Shown: positions 1 to 7,778 of the stretch, piece by piece
Position numbering within the stretch: the stretch's first letter is position 1
Layout: every line of letters starts with the position of its first letter
NCBI GenBank assembly: GCA_025450755.1
Contig: JANWLR010000009.1
Coordinates: 1-45,795 of the forward strand
Direction: 5' to 3'
Origin: Sphingomicrobium sp.
Lineage (GTDB): Bacteria; Pseudomonadota; Alphaproteobacteria; Sphingomonadales; Sphingomonadaceae
Length of the DNA: 45,795 bases
The notes under the pieces: model-generated
The model's input: only the letters and a program-made list of their open reading frames with translations
The model's database searches: none
Told to the model about the DNA's origin: nothing
Made by a program: the position numbers and the translations under genes

Positions 1-1103
1 CTGCCCTTGAAGCTGACGAGAATATAACTCGTACCACCCGGATTGATCTGCTGAGGCGTCGCCGACTGGACCCCTGGCAAGGTGCGCAGGTGCGCCATCG
101 CGAAATTATAGAAATTGACGTTGTTGCCGGTGACCTGGACCTGGAAAGAGTTGAATTGGCTCACGGGCGGTGCGACGGGTTTTTCGACCGGCTGCGGAAT
201 GACGGGCGGAGGCGGCAGATTGAGAGATGGGTCTCGATTGAGTCGCCCGGCGGCAAGCGCATCGGCAAAGACATGGTCGATGCGCTGAGCGCCTTCGGCC
301 ATCATTGCCGGAATTGCTTCGCTGTTCGGAGCCGTCAGCGTGAACCCTCCGACGATTTCATTATCGGGGCCGTGCCTTGCGATAAATCGCGCCCGGGCCG
401 GTCCTCCGGGATAGAGCCGCTGTAACTGGACCTCGGCGACGAGAATGTCGGTTGCGCCGTACATGTCGAGCAGATTGCGCCACCAGCCCCGGCCCGGCCG
501 CGCCGTCTGCGCTGCATTGATCAGCAATGGGTCCGCTCCCATGCCGCTGACCCGGATATAGCTTATGGGGCTTTGCGCGGTGTGGAACTGCGCCCAGGCT
601 CGCTGCCAGGCGTTCCGCAACTCCACAGACGTTGCTGTTCCTGCCGACACCGTAACCGGAATCAGGAGCATCGGCGGCGAATGCTCGACCTGCGCACCTT
701 CCACGCCGAGGAATGGCGCGGCGAGGTCGCGGTCGAATTGAATGCCGAGGTCGGCGATGTAGCGGTTGGGACCGATCTGATCGTGCTCGACGTCGATCGA
801 GCTCACGATCTGGTCGAGCGTCGTGTCGGGAAGGTTCGGAGCCTGGCCGATCGGAGCGTTGTGCATCTTCGCCCAGAGCATTTTGAAGCCCTGGCGCTGA
901 GCGATCCGCCATCCGGCGAAGCGCGCACTCTGCGAATCAGGCCCACCGACGTCGACATGAATGCCGGTGATCTCGAGCGTGTTCGAGGTATCCAGCGGAA
1001 GGATGCCGCGGTCGGTGGACTCAAGCTGCGCATAAACCGCGCCGCCGATCGCGAGCACGACGACGAGGAGAATTGTGGGGATGAGAAAACGGCGAGAGTG
1101 CAT
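1..1103 (-). CDS. DUF2066-like exported protein, 3' end outside window
   Basis: Open frame read from an ATG at 1103 to the left edge with no stop, so the C-terminus is missing. The N-terminus (MHSRRFLIPTILLVVVLAIG) is a signal peptide or membrane anchor, so the product is probably periplasmic or inner-membrane anchored. The body resembles the DUF2066 family: an early segment with ARFAGWRIAQRQGFKMLW, then NRYIADLGIQFDRDL, then LLIPVTVSAG followed by LRNAWQRAWAQF, which recalls the family's 'xPVWxxxG...NPWxxAW' pattern. A proline-rich linker (LPPPPVIPQPVEKPVAPPV) leads to a C-terminal segment (FQVQVTGNNVNFYNFAMAHL) that looks like a small beta-alpha domain. It is divergent from purM, a neighbour of DUF2066 genes in many proteobacteria. 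Function is unknown; the family assignment is from memory of its pattern. Confidence 0.6.
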   Translation of the reverse strand, partial: MHSRRFLIPTILLVVVLAIGGAVYAQLESTDRGILPLDTSNTLEITGIHVDVGGPDSQSARFAGWRIAQRQGFKMLWAKMHNAPIGQAPNLPDTTLDQIVSSIDVEHDQIGPNRYIADLGIQFDRDLAAPFLGVEGAQVEHSPPMLLIPVTVSAGTATSVELRNAWQRAWAQFHTAQSPISYIRVSGMGADPLLINAAQTARPGRGWWRNLLDMYGATDILVAEVQLQRLYPGGPARARFIARHGPDNEIVGGFTLTAPNSEAIPAMMAEGAQRIDHVFADALAAGRLNRDPSLNLPPPPVIPQPVEKPVAPPVSQFNSFQVQVTGNNVNFYNFAMAHLRTLPGVQSATPQQINPGGTSYILVSFKG

Positions 1104-1168
1104 TCGGGAGCGTCTTTTGACGACAACGGCGTGGAAATCCAAGCGGCTTGTCTCTAGGGCCGCTCCGA

Positions 1169-2260
1169 ATGAGCCAGAAGCCGCTGACTTATGCCGATGC
1201 CGGCGTGTCGATCGAAGCCGGAAATGCGCTGGTCAAGGCAATTGGCCCGCTCGCCCGTTCAACTGCGCGACCCGGTGCGAATGCAGAGCTAGGCGGCTTC
1301 GGTGGCTTTTTCGACCTCAGGGCGGCGGGCTATTCCGATCCGCTCCTCGTCGCCGCGAACGACGGCGTCGGGACCAAGCTCAAGCTCGCGATCGAAACCG
1401 GGAGGCACGACGGGGTTGGCGTTGACCTTGTCGCCATGTGCGCCAACGATTTGATCGTCCAGGGCGCCGAGCCTTTATTCTTCCTCGATTATTACGCGAC
1501 GGGGAAGCTCGATAGCGGGGTCGCGGCGGCCGTTGTGGCCTCGATCGCGGAAGGGTGCCGGCAAGCAGGCTGCGCGCTGATCGGGGGTGAAACGGCGGAA
1601 ATGCCCGGAATGTATTCCCCGGGCGATTATGACCTCGCCGGCTTTTGCGTCGGCGCGGTCGAGCGTGACAAGGTGCTGACGGGTGCGAGCATCGCTCCTG
1701 GCGACGTGATTTTCGGTCTCTCCAGCTCGGGCGTGCACAGCAATGGATTCTCGCTTGTCCGCCGGATTATCGCTGAGGAGCACTGGAGTTTGGACAACCG
1801 CCTTCCTGGAGAAGCAAACAGAACCCTCCGCGAAGTGCTGCTGGAGCCCACCCGGATCTACGTCCGTTCACTTCTACCAACTATCCAGGAACGACGTATC
1901 AAAGGCCTTGCGCACATCACCGGCGGCGGACTTCTCGAGAATATTCCGAGGGTTCTGCCGCGAGGCTGCCATGCTTTCATAGATGCTGGCTATTGGACAT
2001 TGCCCGAAGTTTTTCTGCTTCTTCAGCGCGCTGGAGCGCTCGCACCGGAAGAAATGGCGCGAACATTCAACTGCGGCGTCGGCATGGCCGTGATTCTTGC
2101 GCCAGAGCAGATCGACCCCGTCATGGCCGCGCTCAGAGGCGCGGGCGAAACTGTGTTCAAGATCGGGCGCATTGAGGAGGGACCGCGGGGCTGCACCGTC
2201 TCAGGGCAAGTCGGCACTTGGAATTCACCGAAGGACTGGTCCGCTACCCACAATGCGTGA
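1169..2260 (+). CDS. purM: Phosphoribosylformylglycinamidine cyclo-ligase
   Basis: Fifth step of purine synthesis: ATP-dependent closure of FGAM to aminoimidazole ribonucleotide, in the cytosol. Family signatures are clear: [13 protein letters not shown]-type opening (here [13 protein letters not shown]), the nucleotide-binding [11 protein letters not shown], and [20 protein letters not shown]. At 363 aa it has normal length. I chose the ATG at 1169 ([12 protein letters not shown]) rather than an in-frame TTG seven codons upstream because family members begin close to this point. Its last codons overlap the start of purN by 8 bp, so the two are translationally coupled and act in the same pathway. 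It is the first gene of a purM-purN-MmcQ-membrane protein run. Confidence 0.96.
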   Translation: MSQKPLTYADAGVSIEAGNALVKAIGPLARSTARPGANAELGGFGGFFDLRAAGYSDPLLVAANDGVGTKLKLAIETGRHDGVGVDLVAMCANDLIVQGAEPLFFLDYYATGKLDSGVAAAVVASIAEGCRQAGCALIGGETAEMPGMYSPGDYDLAGFCVGAVERDKVLTGASIAPGDVIFGLSSSGVHSNGFSLVRRIIAEEHWSLDNRLPGEANRTLREVLLEPTRIYVRSLLPTIQERRIKGLAHITGGGLLENIPRVLPRGCHAFIDAGYWTLPEVFLLLQRAGALAPEEMARTFNCGVGMAVILAPEQIDPVMAALRGAGETVFKIGRIEEGPRGCTVSGQVGTWNSPKDWSATHNA

Positions 2261-2813
2261 TCCCAAGCGTGTTGCCATTCTTATCTCGGGGCGCGGCAGC
2301 AACATGCGCGCACTGGTCGAACAGGCAGATGATTACGATGTCGTGCTCATCGCTTCGAACAAGCCCGATGCCGATGGATTGAGATGGGCAGCAGACCGTG
2401 GGCTGAACACGTGGGCCCTCGAGAGCAAGGGCGTTTCGAAAGAAGAATATGATCGCCGGCTGAGCGATGCTCTTGAGGAGCATGATGCCGGCACCATCGC
2501 CCTCGCCGGCTTCATGCGCATCCTCTCACCATCGTTCGTTGAGAAGTGGCGCGGCCGAATCCTCAACATCCATCCTTCTCTCCTACCGAAATATCGCGGT
2601 TTGGAGACTCACCAGCGGGCAATTGCGGCCGGCGACACCATCAGCGGGTGCTCGGTCCACATCGTGACCGAGGAGCTGGATGCCGGAGAGGTACTCGGAC
2701 AGGCCGAGGTCCCCATCGAAGCTGGCGACACGCCGGATTCATTGGAGCGGCGAGTGCTCGCCGCGGAACATCAATTATATCCGAAAATATTAAGCGAGTT
2801 CGTCGTGCGATGA
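2253..2813 (+). CDS. purN: Phosphoribosylglycinamide formyltransferase
   Basis: Transfers a formyl group from 10-formyl-tetrahydrofolate to GAR in purine synthesis. The 186-aa product begins [20 protein letters not shown], containing the SGxGSN phosphate-binding loop. The catalytic Asn and His lie in [14 protein letters not shown] and [14 protein letters not shown], and the catalytic Asp follows in the latter motif. The ATG at 2253 lies inside the end of purM, and the stop overlaps the start of the next gene (ATGA), giving tight coupling on both sides. Length and motifs are normal for the family. Confidence 0.96.
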   Translation: MRDPKRVAILISGRGSNMRALVEQADDYDVVLIASNKPDADGLRWAADRGLNTWALESKGVSKEEYDRRLSDALEEHDAGTIALAGFMRILSPSFVEKWRGRILNIHPSLLPKYRGLETHQRAIAAGDTISGCSVHIVTEELDAGEVLGQAEVPIEAGDTPDSLERRVLAAEHQLYPKILSEFVVR

Positions 2814-3166
2814 TCGATCCTCTCCCAAGAGTCCGCGAAGCAGCGCTCGAGCTGCCCGAGACGGAGGAGCGGCTTTCGCATGGCCAGCCGACTTTCTTCG
2901 TCGCCGGAAAGCAGTTCGCGCAATTTCGAAATAATCACCATGGCGACGGCAGAACGGTGGTGTGCGTTCGAGTTAGCAGCCTTGATGAGCAAGCAATGCT
3001 AATCGAAGCCGCGCCGGAAACCTATTCCAGGCCGGCTTATATGCCGACTTGGCTGTCGATCAGTGTCGCCGGGGCCGAAGTCGATTGGGACCATGTCGCC
3101 GATCGCATTGCCGCCAGCTGGGAGCTTGCGGCGCCGCGGCGGCTGTTGGAAGCTGGCGGACGATGA
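2810..3166 (+). CDS. MmcQ/YjbR family protein
   Basis: A 118-aa protein starting [20 protein letters not shown], with the family's HGxPTFFVxGKxFA-type segment (SHGQPTFFVAGKQFAQF), a central VVCVRVSS strand and a terminal helix (WDHVADRIAASWELAAPRRLL). MmcQ/YjbR proteins have a CyaY-like alpha/beta fold; a DNA-binding role has been proposed but the cellular function is unsettled. The ATG overlaps the purN stop by 4 bp, and its own stop overlaps the next ATG, so it is probably co-transcribed with purMN. No link to purine synthesis can be read from the protein itself. Confidence 0.85.
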   Translation: MIDPLPRVREAALELPETEERLSHGQPTFFVAGKQFAQFRNNHHGDGRTVVCVRVSSLDEQAMLIEAAPETYSRPAYMPTWLSISVAGAEVDWDHVADRIAASWELAAPRRLLEAGGR

Positions 3167-3675
3167 GCGAATCCCCTGAAGCACGAGCCCGACGCCGCTG
3201 GATCACCTTTGGCGAAGTCATTGCCCTTGCCGCACTGATCGTCTCGGCATTCGGCGTGTGGATTGCTTGGAAGAGCAGCAATCAGGACAGACCGACGAAG
3301 GTCGTCGAACAGCGCAGCGCCGTTCCACTCGCGCTTCGAGGGACCCTCGATCGTGATGGCAGGTCGTTGACGCTGATCCCGGCCGACCCTTCGCATGCGT
3401 TGGAATCCGCGACCGTGACGATCAAAGGGGCATCGCCGATCCCGGTCGGAAGCGATGGCCGACTTGCAGCCAGCGACGTCGAATCCGCGCTCAAGAATCA
3501 TGACAAGGAAGACAAGGACGTGACCTACAGCGTGCCGATCCGGATCTCGGCCCTTTATGTCGAGAACGGCGCCGACCGGCACGGCGGCGGTGCATATCTG
3601 CTTCGCTATAAATGGCACGGCGGTGGACTGTTCGGCGGCCGCTCGATCCAGTTGGTGGGGCTGAGCAAGGCCTGA
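3163..3675 (+). CDS. Hypothetical single-pass membrane protein
   Basis: A 170-aa protein I do not recognise. It has a basic N-terminus (ARARRRW, cytosolic side), one membrane segment at about residues 15-36 (FGEVIALAALIVSAFGVWIA), and a soluble domain of about 130 residues, predicted periplasmic. The soluble part is beta-rich and ends in a glycine-rich stretch (RHGGGAYLLRYKWHGGGLFG). The ATG overlaps the stop of the MmcQ/YjbR gene, so it is the last member of the purM-led run. A 50-bp gap separates it from the cardiolipin synthase gene downstream. Confidence 0.75.
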   Translation: MSESPEARARRRWITFGEVIALAALIVSAFGVWIAWKSSNQDRPTKVVEQRSAVPLALRGTLDRDGRSLTLIPADPSHALESATVTIKGASPIPVGSDGRLAASDVESALKNHDKEDKDVTYSVPIRISALYVENGADRHGGGAYLLRYKWHGGGLFGGRSIQLVGLSKA

Positions 3676-3725
3676 GCAGCCGTCGGCGCTGGACAGCGGC
3701 GCCGCAATATGCGGCATAGGCCGCG

Positions 3726-5159
3726 ATGGTCGACTGGGAGGCAGTTAGCTGGGCGGCGATTTTCACCGCGGATGCGGCAACTGCCGCGCGGGCGCTGCTT
3801 CGACCCCATCGCGAGCCCGCGTCGCGATTGGCCTGGATCATCGCCATTTTCGCGCTGCCGATCGCCGGTGTCGTGCTTTATCTCCTGATCGGCGAGACGC
3901 GCATCAGTGGACCGCGACGGACACGCGGCAAGGAGGTAAACGCTCGCCTCCCGCGGCCGCCCGGCAATTATGAATGCAGGGCCGAAGACTGCGGCAGCGC
4001 GCTTTGGTCACCATTCGCCCTCGCACGGACAGTCAACCATCTTGATGCGACGACGGGCAACACCGCCCGACTCGCCGCCGACAGCAATGCCGCGATCGAC
4101 GAAATGGCCGCTGACATCGATTCGGCCCGGGAGAGTGTTCACGGCTGCTTCTACATCTGGCTCGCCGACAACAATGGTCTGAAGCTCAAGAATGCCTTCG
4201 TCCGCGCGGCCAGGCGCGGCGTGCAGGTGCGTCTTTTGGCAGACGCCCTCGGATCGCGCCTGCTGATCGGCTCGCGCCACTGGAGCGATATGGAAGAAGC
4301 CGGATGTCGCTTGCGTGTTGCGCTGCCGGTCGGCAATCCGCTGTGGACTCTCATCCGTGGGCGCGTCGATCTTAGGAACCACCGCAAGCTGATGGTGGTC
4401 GATGGCCGCGCTGCCTGGTGCGGGAGCCAGAATTGCGCGGACCCGGAATTCCGGATCAAGCCGCGCTTCGCGCCCTGGGTCGACATCATGAGCCGGTGGG
4501 AGGGGCCAATCGCCCTGCACTGCCAATATTTGTTCGTGTCGGACTGGATCGCCGAAGGCGGCGACGACATCAGCGGCCTTTTGAAGCACACCCTCCCGAG
4601 CGCGCGCGGCGCAGTCATTGCCCAGGTCCTCGGCACTGGGCCCACGGCCGAATTTGACGCCATGCCCGCCTGCTTCTCGGAGCTGATTCACTCAGCCCGA
4701 GAGGAACTGGTGGTGACCACGCCCTATTTCGTGCCCGATGAGCAACTGCTTTTCGCGCTGACGTCGGCGGCGCGCAGGGGCGTTAGGACGGTGATCCTCT
4801 TCCCCCAGCGCAACGACAATTGGATCGTCGCCGCGGCCAGCCGCAGCTATTACAAGGACTTGATCGATGCCGGCGCCGAAATCTACGAGTTCAAGCCCGG
4901 CCTGCTTCACGCCAAGACGATGATCGTCGACCGATTTACCGGTCTGATCGGAAGCGCCAATCTCGATCGCCGCAGCTTCGAGCTCAATTTCGAGAACAAT
5001 ATCCTGTTCCAGGACCGAGCTTTCGCGGCCGCTGTCCGCGAACGGCAGGACCAATATATCGCCGACTGCGATCGAGTGACGCGCGAAGATGTCGATCGCT
5101 ACGGAATCGCCTTGCGACTCTGGCAGAACCTCCTCGCGACGCTCAGCCCGATGCTTTAG
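3726..5159 (+). CDS. cls: Cardiolipin synthase (phospholipase D family)
   Basis: Makes cardiolipin by condensing phosphatidylglycerol (or using PE as donor, depending on type) at the inner membrane. The N-terminus holds a PLDc_N-like hydrophobic segment at about residues 38-57 (WIIAIFALPIAGVVLYLLIG). Two complete HKD motifs follow: HRKLMVVDG with H219/K221, and LHAKTMIVD with H395/K397, each followed by the typical G-S-x-N (CGSQNCADPEF and IGSANLDRRSFELNFE). Both active-site halves are intact, so it should be active. Length is 477 aa, normal for the family. It faces ndk convergently. Confidence 0.92.
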   Translation: MVDWEAVSWAAIFTADAATAARALLRPHREPASRLAWIIAIFALPIAGVVLYLLIGETRISGPRRTRGKEVNARLPRPPGNYECRAEDCGSALWSPFALARTVNHLDATTGNTARLAADSNAAIDEMAADIDSARESVHGCFYIWLADNNGLKLKNAFVRAARRGVQVRLLADALGSRLLIGSRHWSDMEEAGCRLRVALPVGNPLWTLIRGRVDLRNHRKLMVVDGRAAWCGSQNCADPEFRIKPRFAPWVDIMSRWEGPIALHCQYLFVSDWIAEGGDDISGLLKHTLPSARGAVIAQVLGTGPTAEFDAMPACFSELIHSAREELVVTTPYFVPDEQLLFALTSAARRGVRTVILFPQRNDNWIVAAASRSYYKDLIDAGAEIYEFKPGLLHAKTMIVDRFTGLIGSANLDRRSFELNFENNILFQDRAFAAAVRERQDQYIADCDRVTREDVDRYGIALRLWQNLLATLSPML

Positions 5160-5177
5160 CCGATGATCGTCGGCTTA
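5155..5177. terminator. Candidate bidirectional terminator between cls and ndk
   Basis: The stop codon region of cls forms an inverted repeat: AGCCGA, a 6-nt loop, TCGGCT, flanked by TTT on the left and TTAT on the right. It lies between convergent genes. The stem is short and the U-tract weak, so this is tentative. Confidence 0.35.
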
Positions 5178-5197
5178 TGGGTCATCCCCCGGAAGGC

Positions 5198-5620
5198 CTA
5201 TCCGACGATCTCTTCCGGCTTGAAGAAGAAGTTGATCTCGATCTTCGCGTTTTCGTCGCTGTCGGAGCCGTGGACCGAGTTCGCCTCGATCGATTCGGCG
5301 TAAGTCTTGCGGATCGTGCCCTCGTCTGCCTGGGCGGGGTTGGTCGCACCCATAATCTCGCGATTGCGGGCCACGGCATTCTCGCCTTCGAGCACCTGCA
5401 CGACTACCGGCCCCGAGGTCATGAAGTTGCAGAGATCGTTGAAGAACGGCCGCTCGCGGTGGACTGCGTAAAAGCCTTCGGCCTGGTCGCGGGTCATGCG
5501 CATGCGCTTCGACGCGACGACGCGAAGCCCTGCCTCCTCCAGCATCTTGGTGACAGCACCGGTGAGGTTGCGGCGGGTGGCGTCGGGCTTGATGATCGAA
5601 AAGGTGCGCGTCACGGCCAT
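5198..5620 (-). CDS. ndk: Nucleoside diphosphate kinase
   Basis: Transfers the gamma-phosphate between NTPs and NDPs by a phosphohistidine intermediate. The 140-aa protein (usual length) starts [18 protein letters not shown] and has the active-site His117 in [16 protein letters not shown]. The ATG at 5620 fits the family start; an ORF extension 7 codons upstream is not conserved in type. It lies 77 bp downstream of holC on the same strand, last of a pepA-holC-ndk run. Confidence 0.97.
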   Translation of the reverse strand: MAVTRTFSIIKPDATRRNLTGAVTKMLEEAGLRVVASKRMRMTRDQAEGFYAVHRERPFFNDLCNFMTSGPVVVQVLEGENAVARNREIMGATNPAQADEGTIRKTYAESIEANSVHGSDSDENAKIEINFFFKPEEIVG

Positions 5621-5697
5621 GACCGGGCGGTCTCCTGTCATTGATTGGGATTGGATTTGGTGCGCCGCCTAGCGGTGCCGGGCGGCCGCGGCAAGGG

Positions 5698-6132
5698 TCA
5701 CGATTTTCTGACCCATTTGCCGCCTTCGCGCGCCCAATAGCGGCGTTCGACACCCTCTCTCCCCGAGAGCAACTTCCACGCGAGCCGAGCGCCTTCCAGC
5801 GTGTCGCTGTCGAACAAGTAGAAACTGCGCTCATAAGTCAGCGCAGCCTCTCGCCAGATGCCATCGGCAATCAGCATGTTGCGTGCCTGATTCGGCGCGT
5901 CGGGACTGGTCGACAACAGAATCGGCTGACGTGAATCGTCGGCGCCGCCCGCCAGACCATGCGGAAGGAATGTCGGGCCGCCGTCCCAGAGCTGCCGATC
6001 AAGCCTTGCAAGGTGGGCCTCGTCCTCGGCGATGATGAGGAGCCGTCCGTCAGCCTCGATCACCTTTTCCGCGATGCTGGCGATCACCTGTTCGGCGGAT
6101 CCCTCGGCCAGCTGGTAAAAGTCGACCTGCAC
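5698..6132 (-). CDS. holC: DNA polymerase III chi subunit
   Basis: Chi subunit of the clamp-loader, linking the replisome to SSB. The 144-aa protein begins MQVDFYQLAEGSAEQVIASI, has a central HLARLDRQLWDGGPTFLPHG and the PILLSTSPDAPNQARNMLIA segment, and ends with a Trp-rich tail (RRYWAREGGKWVRKS) typical of alphaproteobacterial HolC. It follows pepA with an 11-bp gap; the pepA-holC order is widespread in proteobacteria, which supports the call. Confidence 0.93.
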   Translation of the reverse strand: MQVDFYQLAEGSAEQVIASIAEKVIEADGRLLIIAEDEAHLARLDRQLWDGGPTFLPHGLAGGADDSRQPILLSTSPDAPNQARNMLIADGIWREAALTYERSFYLFDSDTLEGARLAWKLLSGREGVERRYWAREGGKWVRKS

Positions 6133-6143
6133 TATTTTGACCG

Positions 6144-7616
6144 TCAGCGCTCAAGCACGTCGGCTACATAATTGTCGAGCAGCCGCACGCCGAAACCCGT
6201 CGCCCCTTTTTCATAGGTCGAGCCGGCTTTGTCCGACCACGCCTTCCCGGCCATATCCACGTGCGCCCATTTGACGCCATTCTCGACGAAGCGCTGGATG
6301 AACTGTGCGGCGGTGATCGACCCGCCCTCCCTCGGGCCGACATTCTTCATGTCGGCGATGGGGGAGTCGATCAGCCGGTCGAACGGCTCGCCAAGCGGCA
6401 TCCGCCACAGCTTGTCGCCCGACTCTTCGCCCGCCTTCTGTAGCTTGGCCGCGAGATCGTCGTTGTTCGAGAACAGCCCTGCCCATTCGTGACCGAGGCT
6501 GATCAGGATCGCGCCTGTGAGCGTTGCAAGATCAACGATTGTCGAAGGCTTAAACTTGCGCTGCACGTAGGTGACCGCATCAGCCAGGACCAGGCGCCCC
6601 TCCGCATCGGTGTTGATGACCTCGACAGTCTGACCGGACATGGTCGTCACGACGTCGCCTGGGCGTTGGGCATTGCCGCCCGGCATGTTCTCGACCAAGC
6701 CGCAGATGCCAACAATATTTGCCTTGGCCTTGCGCAAAGCGAGCGTCTTGAGCGCGCCGGCCACTGCGCCAGCGCCGCCCATGTCCCACTTCATGGCTTC
6801 CATGCCAGCTGCTGGCTTGATCGAGATTCCGCCCGTGTCGAAGGTCACGCCCTTGCCGACGAAAGCAGTGGGCTGACCGCTCTTGCCGGCACCGTTCCAC
6901 TTGAGAACCAGAAGCCTCGGCTGCCGAGCGGAACCCTGCGCGACACCGAGCAGCGCGCCCATGCCCAGCTTGTGCATGGCGGCTCGGTCGAGCACGTCGA
7001 CTTCAAGACCACTGCCTTTGATAGATTCCTGGACGCGTTCGACGAACGATTCGGGATAGATGATATTTGCGGGTTCCGTGACCAGTTCACGGGTGAGGGA
7101 CACTCCACCGACAACTGGGGCCCACCGCTGTTCGTAGCGCTTGCCCGCACCTGAGCCGCCACCAACAATGACGACCTCGTTGAGGGTCGGTTTCTGATTG
7201 TCCTTCAGCTTCGTCCGATAGCGATCGTAACGCCATGAACGAAGGGCCGTCCCAAGTCCCACCTGAGCAGCCGCGTCAGCGTCGTAACCCAGGCCGGTGA
7301 GATCGATGACGGCCGACTTTTCGCCCGAGGTTTGCAGACGCGCCGCTGCTGTCCCCCCCAGCTTTTCCGCTGAATCGCCGACCGAGGCTCCGGCCCCGGT
7401 TCCAACAACCAACACACGCCGGGTTGCGCCGTTCTCGTCAATGAATTGCTCGGAAACGCTGGCGGCCTCGCCCTCGAAGCGCTGGCGGTCAAGGCCCGCG
7501 GCCACAGCCTTTTGCGAAGGTCCCAGGGCACTGAGCGCTTTCCGGTCCTTGCCTGCGACCGGCAAAACCAGCGCGTAATCGCCCTTGGGCCGGCTCTCGG
7601 CGAAACGAATCTTCAT
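6144..7616 (-). CDS. pepA: Leucyl aminopeptidase (M17)
   Basis: Cytosolic metallo-aminopeptidase releasing N-terminal residues from peptides. The signature NTDAEGRLVLADAV, which supplies metal ligands, is intact, as is GVTFDTGGISIKPAAGM (catalytic Lys region preceding it) and MKWDMGGAGAV. At 490 aa it has normal length. I prefer the ATG at 7616 (MKIRFAESRPKG) over a TTG three codons upstream, since a purine-rich AGGA lies at suitable distance before it. Some PepA proteins double as DNA-binding regulators (E. coli XerAB/carAB); nothing here shows whether this one does, although two short palindromes lie just upstream of the start. Confidence 0.95.
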   Translation of the reverse strand: MKIRFAESRPKGDYALVLPVAGKDRKALSALGPSQKAVAAGLDRQRFEGEAASVSEQFIDENGATRRVLVVGTGAGASVGDSAEKLGGTAAARLQTSGEKSAVIDLTGLGYDADAAAQVGLGTALRSWRYDRYRTKLKDNQKPTLNEVVIVGGGSGAGKRYEQRWAPVVGGVSLTRELVTEPANIIYPESFVERVQESIKGSGLEVDVLDRAAMHKLGMGALLGVAQGSARQPRLLVLKWNGAGKSGQPTAFVGKGVTFDTGGISIKPAAGMEAMKWDMGGAGAVAGALKTLALRKAKANIVGICGLVENMPGGNAQRPGDVVTTMSGQTVEVINTDAEGRLVLADAVTYVQRKFKPSTIVDLATLTGAILISLGHEWAGLFSNNDDLAAKLQKAGEESGDKLWRMPLGEPFDRLIDSPIADMKNVGPREGGSITAAQFIQRFVENGVKWAHVDMAGKAWSDKAGSTYEKGATGFGVRLLDNYVADVLER

Positions 7617-7626
7617 GTGTGGCAAT

Positions 7627-7647
7627 CCTGTACAGGCGAACGTTCGC
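7627..7647. promoter_or_regulatory. Adjacent perfect palindromes upstream of pepA
   Basis: CCTGTACAGG (10 bp) runs directly into GCGAACGTTCGC (12 bp), sharing one G. Both are perfect palindromes in the divergent pepA-lptD intergenic region, 10-31 bp before the pepA ATG. They could be operators or leader hairpins for pepA. No experimental or family support is visible. Confidence 0.35.
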
Positions 7648-7778
7648 TGAGGTCTTTAGGATGCAAGGCAAAGCTTGGCAAAGCGCACCGAACGCTAACT
7701 TCGAGCGATTGCCGCCACCTTCCTGAGGTGCGATAGGCGCGGTCGAGATAGAGGCATTAAAGGGCGGGCGGCAGAGCG

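Noticed and set aside
90-425. Plus-strand frame at the left edge
   Set aside because: Antisense to the DUF2066-like frame, which runs continuously from 1103 to the window edge with a signal peptide and family-like motifs.
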